From Halichondria panicea (Eukaryota > Porifera > Demospongiae > Suberitida > Halichondriidae): 64,000 nt of DNA. The stretch spans positions 2,471,803 to 2,535,802 of the forward strand of contig NC_087380.1 in NCBI RefSeq assembly GCF_963675165.1, in the 5' to 3' direction. Position numbers and translations under genes: made by a program. Positions 11,201 through 20,312 of the stretch are shown here, in pieces. The first letter of the stretch is position 1; every line of letters starts with the position of its first letter. A model generated the notes under the pieces. That model saw nothing but the letters and a program-made list of their open reading frames with translations, did not search any database and was not told where the DNA came from.

Positions 11201-11319
11201 GACCAGTAGGATCTCCCGGACCGAAAGGAGACATTGGGGATAGCGGACCCCCAGGAAGAAGAGGAATGAAGGGTGATGCAGGAGACATGGGATCCGTAGG
11301 AACTTCTGGCTCTTCTTAA
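8230..11319 (+). CDS. Type II transmembrane collagen-like protein 1
   Basis: Exons 8230-9255, 9596-10255 and 10508-11319, all joined in phase 1 within Gly codons (GCAG|gta donors, CCTGCAG acceptors). A short cytoplasmic head is followed by a membrane segment (about residues 9-30), a short charged coil, the furin-type site KRRARQ (72-77), a Cys pair (about 118-128) and Gly-X-Y triplets from about residue 136 to near the stop. The non-triplet interruption [15 protein letters not shown] occurs three times. Exon 1 contains an apparent one-base deletion near 9156-9160 (GGGTTCCAGGG, where the related cassette at 11173 has GGGTTCCCAGGG), which would truncate the protein after 316 aa. With that base the exons sum to 833 codons. 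Architecture resembles vertebrate membrane collagens (XIII/XXIII/XXV) but lacks their conserved end domains. Confidence 0.85.
9256..9595 (+). other. Collagen 1 intron 1 with a degenerate MITE
   Basis: Bases 9333-9409 (TAGCCTCTGTTCCAGG ... TTGAATCGAGG) look like a decayed TAGCCTCG-family element. The second half of this intron (TATGACATCAC, GGGATGTGGTCTAT, TTTACACT) is also in intron 2 (10256-10507), so the intron was duplicated together with its exon. Confidence 0.6.
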
Positions 11320-11746
11320 AGAGAGACTTTGCTCAAAAGGACTGTCTTAGAATTGTGTACAATGATTGTGAACATGCAATATATTTGTACTCCATTTTGC
11401 ATTTAACAAATAATTGTACATTGTATATGCACAGTGAATTGTATATGTTAAAAAGTATAAGCAAGCCAGCTAGTACGTATATAGTCAATATACCATATGC
11501 ACATTGTTACCGAGCAAATTGCAGAGAGACCAGATAAAATAACCAGTGCATGTGCTATCAATGTTATACCTACTAGTTTATACAACACTGCATGACGACC
11601 ACAGCACCGATCTCTACCCATTTAACATGAATAGTATAGTATACAGTAATTTTCCCTAGAAACAATATTAAATTGAGATCTAGGTTAATTAAGAGCTACA
11701 TGTATATAGTAATCTCTTTACCCCAGCTCGCTGTATCAGTATAGTA

Positions 11747-12117
11747 CGGTGGCTGAGAAGGGTCACCCCCCTTCGCCTACCACCACAATGAACCGCGCAC
11801 ATTAATCGCGCGTGGTTAAACAAAGAGCCGCCAACAAATTTTCAAATCAGTCTGCACAAGGTCAAAGGTCAATAAATCATATCTGCATTGTAATTAATGC
11901 AACGTATTCTTTGGCTATCAATGCAGACTGCAGGGCATGATTCATTGACTTTTGACCTTGTACAGACTGATCAGAAAATTTGTTGGCGGTTTTGTGCGCG
12001 GACATCAGAAACAAGCGCGCACGCTTAATATATGTTAACCGCGAGCGTTTAGAATTAAGTGCGCGCGGTTAACAAAACATCTGTGCGCGGTTGGCGGGTG
12101 ACCTTTCCCAGCCACTG
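11747..12117. mobile_element. Fold-back element of about 370 bp
   Basis: Outer arms GTGGCTGAGAAGGGTCACC and GGTGACCTTTCCCAGCCAC pair, and inner arms CCGCCAACAAATTTTC and GAAAATTTGTTGGCGG pair, as do GACCTTTGACC-type words around the centre. GC-rich motifs (GCGCGCGGTTAAC) repeat inside. A one-ended copy is at about 54890-54940 (GCCGAGAAGGGTCACCCGCC). Confidence 0.7.
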
Positions 12118-12149
12118 TATATAGCGTAGCACTGTCACAGCCATATCAA

Positions 12150-12255
12150 CACGAGCGAGAAAAATAAATCCATCACCCCAATCACTAGTGTGAGGAGCTT
12201 TGAGCTCATCAGGCAGAGCCTGTCTATTATAAAACCTCTTGAAGTTCAAGGAGAT
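12150..12255 (+). pseudogene. Detached, decayed copy of TAF2 exon 1
   Basis: The block CAATCACTAGTGTGAGGAGC with the following CTCATCAG..AGAGCCTGTCTAT is nearly identical to TAF2 exon 1 at 20330-20395. The start codon corresponds to ACG, and the end is mutated without the GTAAGT donor. It lies 8 kb upstream of the real gene. Confidence 0.75.
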
Positions 12256-13500
12256 CTTCGAAGATCACCTACAAGTTTCAACTATTCAGTAGCCTATTAT
12301 TGTTCAACCACTGTCTCATTAGCAGCTAAAGCAGTCCATGAATGTGTCTAGTTTGCTCAAAAAGCTCAGTTTTTTGTCCACACACCGTGAGACGTACGCA
12401 CGTCACAAACAAACTGACACACACCACAGTGAATTATGTATGTTAGTGTTAACGATTTAGAGGCAAGATAGTGGCTGGTATAATTATCTTTTTGGATATA
12501 TATAAATGAAGTGTATTATCTAGATAGATTTGTGCACCATGCAATTGTAAAAAAAACGCTTCGGGTATAGCCCTAAGTATGGTAAGAAATACGTATCCAC
12601 CAGAGCTAGAAGTATCGACTATTATACCGCTCACTGCGCTCAGACCTTCTATGTTTTGAAGAATTGAAACTTAATTGTCATACAGAATAATACCAACAAG
12701 ATGTTCATAGAGCGTTCACCCGGTGTGTTGAGCTTCATAACTTTTACTGTAATGACATTAATGGAGAATGATTTCGCATTTTTCGAGGGCAGAGCAGCTA
12801 ACGCAAAAATTAGTAAACTCCCACAAACTAGTATTGGGTGTGGTTTCCTGGCATTGAATCGGGAGTACTCAGTAACCCACGAAATGTTCCCGCTCTATAC
12901 GGTATCAGTTGCCTATTATTTTTCAACCACTGTCTATAATTAGCAGTAAAGCAGTCCATGAAAGTGTCTAGTTCACTCAAACAGCTCCTAGTCTTGATAA
13001 TTGACATTTCATGAGTGTACAGAAAATAGTCATATGTAATCATTGGGGCCATGCATGTTGTTGTTGATAATCTGGTATGGAAACCTTTTTAAGAGGTAAC
13101 CATTGCAGGATCTACTGGTGCATGGATACCAATGTGGTTGTGTTACAATAATGCTTTGGTTTGTCTTACCATAAACAACATTTTGATAGCTTCTCATGCA
13201 TGCAGCATGTAAAATATATGCCATGGAGTATTACGATCATGGTAGAAAAAAGTTTTTTCTACTCTTTGTCTACAAACAACCTAATGTATTGTGTGTGAGG
13301 TACTATAATTATGATAGCTGTAAAAAATGGTGACTCTATCATGTAATTATTGATACTGATATTTGACTAGTGTACTATTTGACAGTGTACTATAAATATA
13401 GCATTGTTGTAGGAGGGGACATGCAGTAGGCAGGCATTGGCCAAATATTCTTCATATAATTGGCTCATAGAATTTCGTGTGACCTCCCCCCTCCCCCACA

Positions 13501-13561
13501 GCTGTTCCGCAGACTGGAGAAGCACCCTGTCCTGCTCAAAGAGCTGCCGAGACATCTCATT
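13501..13561 (+). other. Isolated exon-like segment
   Basis: A strong acceptor (CCCTCCCCCACAG) is followed by an open stretch encoding LFRRLEKHPVLLKELPRHLI and then a consensus donor GTAAGTGT. No neighbouring exon was found on either side. It may be a relic or a lone exon of a gene I could not assemble. Confidence 0.3.
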
Positions 13562-14102
13562 GTAAGTGTGTGTACGTAGTGGCATTGATGACTGTGTTGA
13601 CTGTGTTCTGTGCCAGGAAGGTCATGCTGACGCAGACAAAATATATAAAAAAATTTTGGCAGCCCCAAAATACGTGCCTGCCAAATTGTAGGAAAATAGG
13701 CTATATAGCCCTTGGTCTTTTGTCGAAATAGTCGAAATAGGCAGTTTCTTGCCCCTTGCAGAACTTTTATCCAAGTGGGTGCTTTTTCGAAAGCAGGCCT
13801 GTATTTGGAGCTAACTTTGAATGTAGCTACCTCACTTAATGTTTATTGTCTAGTGGGTCTTTACCGTCTCAGTGTGATTGCCAAGAATGTGTTTATTGGT
13901 TGACTGATGCTTACCATACAACCCCTTTGTAACATGATTTACACCACTTAATATTTAATTGGTTAAATGAACCCCCCCCTGCCGCTAAACGAATATTTGG
14001 CAGGCATTGGCCCACACATCTCTTTTCCCATATTCGGTATTTTATATTACCATAAATTGTGTAAATGTGTCATCACTCTATATGTAATATTTGGGTAAGC
14101 GT

Positions 14103-14290
14103 GTAATTTTCGTGGGGCAAAATATTCGTGGTTTTCGTGGTAATTGGAAGTCTGACCACGAATATTTTACCCACAAATGAAGCGACCTTGCCTACCTTTA
14201 CCTGCAGTGCAAGCTCCAACCACGAAAATATTACCCACGAAATGTCTCAATATTGCTGAACCACGAATATTTTGTCCCCCGAAAATTACC
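14103..14290. repeat. 'CGTGG..AATATT' imperfect palindrome
   Basis: Repeated CGTGG/CCACG words with AATATTTT cores in both orientations (AATTTTCGTGGG ... CCACGAATATTTTG). Related CG-poor, TTTTCGTGG-rich repeats sit at 14935-15100, 58110-58280 and 63260-63440. Confidence 0.5.
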
Positions 14291-14878
14291 CGCTATACGG
14301 TAGTTATTACATAGCTATAATTATGAGTGCCACAAGCTGTTTATTGGCCCATTGGCCATTGCCATGTAATAATTTGAAAACCATTTGCTGCATATAGAAC
14401 CAGCATAGAAACCACTAGGTAAAGTCAGTTCATATCCAGTGTCACAGATGTAAGTCACTATAATTATTCCTCCTCGCTTTTTGGTGTTTTCCCCAGCCAA
14501 TCCTAGACATTGTAAATGTTTTCTAGTCGGTATACCTATACTTGAGTTGATTTGGGACTCAGCAGATGTGCATTTACATGCAGTAACCAAAATCCACATA
14601 ATTGCCTCAGGGCGTAGCCGCACAAGAGATACGCTGATTTAATATGTGTCAGTCTGTCTGTGTGTCTGTCTGTTCCAGCTGTAACTGCTCAACGGTTGCA
14701 ATGTGACAAAAAATCAGCTTCTATATAGGCTTCTATAGCCACCGTGCTAATCCACGAATTCGTGCTTCTTTCTCGAGTTTAATATGGCTAGTTTGACCCA
14801 CAGTGAATGCTGTTGCAGTCTCTTCAGAATCTTTTATAGCATCATGCATCTGCTTGCAGAAACTTTTTTGAGTGAGCC

Positions 14879-15134
14879 TAGCCTTGAATCCACGCCAATT
14901 AAAACACCGTAGCGGGTTATTCAAGGCAATAAATTTTCGTGGATTACCCAAACAAAACATTTTCGAGGATTTTATTTTCGAGGATAGTGGTTCAAATAAC
15001 CACACCCCTACTGTAATACCAATCCGAGGCACTAAATTTTCGTATTCTGAGTCAATCCTTGAAAACCTCGAAAATTTAGTGCCTCGAAAAGTTATTACGG
15101 TACTATATTTTAATCGGCGTGGATTCTGAGGCTA
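14879..15134. mobile_element. TAGCCTCG-family element with internal repeat
   Basis: Ends TAGCCTTGAATCCACGCC and GGCGTGGATTCTGAGGCTA. Flanks GAGTGAGCC and GAGTGGAGCC look like a 9-bp duplication changed by one inserted base. Its interior is filled by a second palindromic repeat (ATTTTCGAGGATT, CCTCGAAAATTTAGTG). Confidence 0.6.
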
Positions 15135-15774
15135 GAGTGGAGCCCCTTGCATTGCAGATCCACCCCATTGTTTAGTAATTATTGACAGGAAATGCAACTG
15201 TACAACTTCTACATTCTAATGTTGTTTTCTTTCATCTTCATGTATTGTAGATCTGGCCGATTTTGCATTATTTCAGAGGCTACATGATATAAGTATAATA
15301 AATCCTTGGAAGATCATTCATCAAGCCATCAGATAGACTTTTGTTGCCATTAAGCTCCTCTCCTATAATGACTCCGTGCATGGATCGAATTCATTCATTC
15401 AGCAAACTATAATCATACCTGTCCTCTTCTAATACTTGTCAGCGAAAGCAAAGCATGCATGACGAGATGCATTAGCAAGCAGCCATCACTCGTTAATTCA
15501 ACTGGTTAGTGCACAGATATATAGCAGATGGCATTGGCTTACTTAATTGTGGCAGATGTCCAGATGTCAGTAGTACGATAATTATGTTTCAAGTGTGGGA
15601 CATGTTGTCAATGTGGTGTATTGAAACCTTGTAGATTAATATGCATGCAATCATGTTTACCAATGTGGTTGTAGTGCAGTAATTTGGTTTAGCCATAGAT
15701 TTAAGAGTTTATCAATCTTTGGTTTGGCTTACCATAAACAAACATCATTGGACCTAGCACATCCTATAGCCCTA

Positions 15775-15832
15775 TAGCCTCAAATCCAGACCGATTAAAA
15801 TACTTGTTTTAATCGGCCTGGATTCGAGGCTA
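15775..15832. mobile_element. TAGCCTCG-family palindromic MITE
   Basis: TAGCCTCAAATCC...GGATTCGAGGCTA with the ATTAAAATA core. A possible diverged target duplication is AGCACATCC (15756-15764) and AGCGCATCC (15833-15841), with ten extra bases at the left end. It lies 80 bp before the second collagen start codon. Confidence 0.65.
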
Positions 15833-15912
15833 AGCGCATCCCTGCATGTATAAAACAGATAGATATAGCTAAAGACAGTGCCTTGTCTCAATATAGTTGC
15901 AACTAACTGATA

Positions 15913-18570
15913 ATGGAAAAACAGAGCATTATTTTTGGTTTGTTTTTGCTTTCATTCTTTGTAGTTGTCATTGATTCCAAGTTGGTAAGAACCAAAACTG
16001 AATTGGAAAATCAACGTTCGATAGATGTGCAGCTGAATGACGAAATTCGCAAGAGAAATTCAAGACAAGCTGCAACAAGTATATTTCATGAAGCGTTGTC
16101 TGAATGGCTTAGTGCATCTGAAAATGATGAAGAAAGCATGAGATCTGCTTCGAAATCAATGGAAAATGCTGTCATGCAAGTTGTCATTGACAAAATAAAA
16201 ACTGGTTTCAGCTGCAGCTATTCAGATGGACTTTTCACTCAATGTGGAACTCTTAGTGGACCCGCTGGACCAAAGGGAAATCGAGGGAAAAAAGGGAAAA
16301 AAGGATCACCAGGACTCGGTGTACCTGGAACAGATGGAAATCCTGGAGTGGACGGACACACTGGTGCTAAAGGTGAACCTGGAGCCACTGGTTCTCAAGG
16401 AGACTCTGGACACAAAGGGGAGAAAGGCTGTGCTGGTGAAGCAGGCTTGAATGGAACAGTTGGTTACCTAGGTCAAAGAGGAGTGAAAGGAGACCCTGGC
16501 ATACAAGGACCAAAAGGACAGAGAGGACCACCAGGACAGACCGGACTCAAGGGCCAGAGAGGACTGCAAGGACAGAAAGGACCACCAGGACAGAAAGGTG
16601 CAATCGGGATCCAGGGACCAATAGGACGGAAGGGAGAGAAAGGACAAAAAGGTTGATATATACTCACACTTTATTAATTTGTCCAAGAACAATACAGTTT
16701 AGGTGCGTCAGTATAAAGCTAAGACTATAATTATAATCCTGTTAGTGTATATTGTTTAACTATAAAATTGTTACTGCATTGCATGCATGTTAATGTCACC
16801 AACATGCGCAACATGCGCAAGCGAGGTATACGTGGTAATTTGTTTGTGTGTCTGTGTCTGTGTGTAGAGTGCTACAACTGCTTAATAAGAAATGAAATGC
16901 AAGTATAACTAGAGCACTAAAGTGCAAACCCTCGGCTGGTGACATGATTACAAAGAAACCAGAAGAATTAGGTACCAGGTTACTGGTAGTGACAGAGCTG
17001 TCTAGCACAGCAACTCAGAACTAAACCAGACTACAGAGAGAGAGACATGCTGAAACATTTGAGAACAGGTAGTGCATGGTACTATAGATATATATGCACT
17101 GTGGACTAGGATCACAGCAAAGAAGCCTGGAGTCTCAGGCTCCTGGATCATGGAGTAGGATCCCAGATCTAACAGAGACCACATCCAGTTACAATTCTAG
17201 CTTTTTATTGTAGTGACCCTTTTCCATTGTTCTTGGTACGGGATCACTTCATCTGCAAGTAATAAAGGCCACAGTGTAGCTAGCTCAACGTGCAAGTTCA
17301 AGCTTCTTAGCTTTTATCTGACAACGAAGCAAAATCTGCCACTATTAAAACTAATAACTTGTTGTGTGAAGGCTATATCCTTGCTGTAAACGCAGTGCTG
17401 TGATATCCAGGTGAGTAGATTCAGAATACACAAACAAACAAACCAGCAGACTACTATACCCGTGGCCGACCACGCGCGCCTCGGGTAATTATATAGGCTT
17501 AAATTCTATTCACATGCATACAAGGACCAAAAGGACAGAACGGGTTCCAGGGACCAATAGGACAGAAAGGACAGAAAGGACAGTATGGAATACGAGGACA
17601 GTATGGAATACGAGGACAGAAAGGTGCAACCGGGATCCAGGGACCGAGAGGTTACAGCGGAGGATCTGGACAAAAAGGAGAGAAAGGACAAAAAGGTTGA
17701 TATTTACTTATTTTTTTTGTCAAAAAACAACTTATAGTTTATAGGTGCCAGCTAGAAGATATACAGTTTAGGTGCGAGCTAAGATAATATTGCTATTGTA
17801 AAAAGTGCAATGCATGTTAATGTTATTATGCCTCGGTGTGCGTATATAATATGGTAGTGTGTTTGTGTGTAGAGTGTTACAGCTGCTGAATGATAAATGA
17901 AGCTATAGAGTTTGTATAGGCTTCTATAGTCACATTTTCTTGGATTGCAATTAGTGGTTTTACAAAATAATGTTCGTTCTCAAGCAATGCGGATAGTTGT
18001 AACTGTACATGACATTGTATTTAGATAGTCTGCTAGTACTTCATATGTATAATTTTAGCTTCATTGCCATACAGTTTAGGTGCATGCCTCCAGCACCTCG
18101 GTGGTTTTATATTCTCATAACCAGAGTATTGGAACAAATATATAAATGCATGGAAACCAATGAAACAGAGAAAAATCAGAACGCTATATGACAGGGCTTT
18201 GAAAACGGCTGTGGTGCATAGTCGGACATGCACTAGCTAACCCGTGGCCGCCCATGCACCTCGGGTTAAGTTTGGTTGAAAAGCTATTTCACATCAGCAG
18301 TATACAAAACAGCAGCTAGCCATCGGCCAATTTCCGTGTAATTCACACAAATGACCTAGCAAAACAGCACATGGTCAGCCGAGGCCCGATTCCCGAAACT
18401 TAATATACTGTCATTCTGGTGGTCGATTCATAGCGACACAGTATGTATGCTTGTATAATTTTGTAGGTACAAGTTCCGGAAACCCTAGCCCATCACCGGA
18501 CGGATGCAACCCGGCGAGCGACCCACCCCCTACACGTGATAGAAATGGACGTCCCTGTGCTTTGAAATAA
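15913..18570 (+). CDS. Type II transmembrane collagen-like protein 2
   Basis: Exons 15913-16651, 17525-17695 and 18467-18570 (1014 nt, 337 aa plus stop), phase 1 junctions. Both internal donors are AAAAAG|GTTGAT, a weak form, so exon 1 alone could also end at an in-frame TGA just past the junction. The protein has a membrane segment at residues 6-21, a furin-type site RKRNSR (46-51), two Cys (100, 111), Gly-X-Y triplets rich in GPKGQ/GQKG from about 115, and a non-collagenous tail (CNPASDPPPTRDRNGRPC). Exon 2 and the sequence after it repeat the end of exon 1 and its flank, so exon 2 arose by tandem duplication. It shares layout with collagen 1 upstream. Confidence 0.78.
16890..17415. repeat. 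Dispersed repeat, inverted partner at 24285-24990
   Basis: Within intron 1 of collagen 2. Words such as GTGCAAACCCTC.GCTGGTGACATGATTA, GACCCTTTTC.ATTGTTCTTG and CTTGTTGTGTG..GGCTAT reappear in reverse complement in TAF2 intron 10 with the same order. Confidence 0.7.
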
Positions 18571-20131
18571 TGACAGGGTCTGAGTCAACTTGTGAGATGA
18601 ACCATGTATATATTTATCTCCACGTATAATTATATATAAAGTATTGACCCCATATATTATATACTGTGATCATAATAATTATTTTGTACGTTTTACAATT
18701 TACCTTTTGTTATCTAGTGCACCCCCTACTTTTATTGTGCGTATGACTGAATATGATATCGCACCACTCTACTGACATCATACCCTTTTTAAATTCAACA
18801 TCATGCAGTAATTCATGCCATGAGTTTTAATTGGTATGCCAGTAATATGGTATCAAGAGTATAAGAGTGTTGAATTGCTCTAGTAAATGTGGAACAGCAT
18901 TTGATGCATGATACTCAAAAAGTACAGGAAAAAAATAGAGAAGTCAGAGTTCAAAGAACACTACACATGTAATTAGATGCAATATCCAAACTTTATCAAG
19001 TGAAGCCATACATCATGCCAAAAATGGTGTGCAGAATTGCTTAGGTAACAAGATGATATACATTCTTAGTCTTGAATGTTAATGGTTAGAAAGTTAGCAC
19101 TGCTGTATATCGGGCTGCTCAACTTTCGAGCCTCCCACCCTCCCTGTCAGACATTACTCTGACCACTCCTTTCCATCCTTGATGTGATTACCGGTAAGGG
19201 GGCTGAATACTAACAGCATGCAGCCAGTTTCTAAAAGTGGGGAATTTCTTGCATTTTTTAATCTCAGGCGGCATAATTGTTGTCAAACCCAACATTTTTT
19301 TACACCATTCCTCATCAAATTTTGTGCAATTCTGAAGACGTCACGTTGTAAATTTCGTTGAATAATAAACAATACTTAGTGGAATTTGTAAGTACCTAGG
19401 AGTACATACAGACAGCCACCTAAAATGAAAGAACCACCTCTCATCTGCCTCACACAAAGCCACCTTCATTATCAACCTTCTACGCAGATCAATGTACAGA
19501 TGCAGGAGATCAGCCAAGAAAAGAACGTTCACAGCCCTGGTAGACCTCTTCTGGAGTACGCCGCACCGATATAGAGTCCCCATACATGCAGCCACTGCAT
19601 CCTAACTACCACAAACACAAGGCATCACCACCTCACGCTATTCTGTGAACAGTCGATAATAAACTGTTACAGGCATTCGTATATCATTAATGCCCCGTAC
19701 ACTCAATGGAACAATTTACCAGCAGGTATTGTAAGCTCAACTTCATTGAAGTTATTCGAAAAGCTACATGACTTTTTAAAATGTACATTGGTATGTGTTT
19801 GTTTGTGTTCTCGGGGGAGTACCCTTATAGGTTTACTTACTTTATACCTTCTGTACAACCCTTTCAGTTGATAAAATCAGTTCAAGTAACATAACAACTA
19901 TGAAGTGATGTCGCAGTATCAGGCAAATGCTGTTACTATCTGTCTATCAGTTCAACACTCTATGCATAAAGTATCCTCTGATTATAGATTCATTAGAGCT
20001 CAAAAAAATCCTAGTACCATCATGGCATGTACCAAAACCTGTAATACAAACAGGGAAAACGGCTCATACACTCGCGCGTATGGCAAGCGCGCGCTACCTC
20101 ACATGATGTGCAGCTAGATCTAGTTTAGCTA
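18571..20131. other. Intergenic between collagen 2 and TAF2
   Basis: Contains a degenerate LINE fragment (about 19390-19785). No gene is supported elsewhere. Confidence 0.5.
19390..19785 (+). mobile_element. Degenerate non-LTR retrotransposon 3' fragment
   Basis: Plus-strand translation gives YLGVHTDSHLK, KATFIINLLRRSMY, then TALVDLFW, and further on NGTIYQQ-type sequence, matching the end of CR1/jockey-like reverse transcriptase proteins (YLGVxIDxxLxW...LRRNL...). Several stops and frame changes show it is dead. Confidence 0.65.
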
Positions 20132-20183
20132 TAGCCTCGAATCCAGGCCGATTAAAATCTTAATCGGCCTGGTCTCGAGGCTA
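20132..20183. mobile_element. TAGCCTCG-family palindromic MITE
   Basis: 52 bp, flanked by the perfect 9-bp duplication GTTTAGCTA (20123-20131, 20184-20192). Confidence 0.88.
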
Positions 20184-20192
20184 GTTTAGCTA

Positions 20193-20247
20193 TAGCCTCG
20201 ATCCCAGGCCGAGTTTTCGCTTTTATAACGGTTAGGTGAACAACTAG
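20193..20247. mobile_element. Solo terminal repeat of the 1.44-kb element type
   Basis: TAGCCTCGATCCCAGG and the following TTATAACGGTTAGG match the outer 55 bp of the long TIR at 2789. It directly abuts the 52-bp MITE and ends 65 bp before the TAF2 start codon. Confidence 0.75.
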
Positions 20248-20312
20248 ATCTTTACCCTGTGAAGTTAAGTACGTACTGACTGCATGTTGGTGATGGATGG
20301 CCCAATCCAACC

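Larger units (their letters stand above)
11320..15912. other. Long intergenic stretch, repeats and relics only
   Basis: No complete gene is supported over about 4.6 kb. It holds an inverted-repeat element (11747-12117), a TAF2 exon-1 relic, a direct repeat of about 85 bp (12283-12370 and 12902-12990, shared CAACCACTGTCT...GCAGTCCATGAA), an isolated exon-like stretch (13501-13561), a palindromic 'CGTGG' repeat (14103-14290) and two TAGCCTCG-family elements. Confidence 0.6.
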
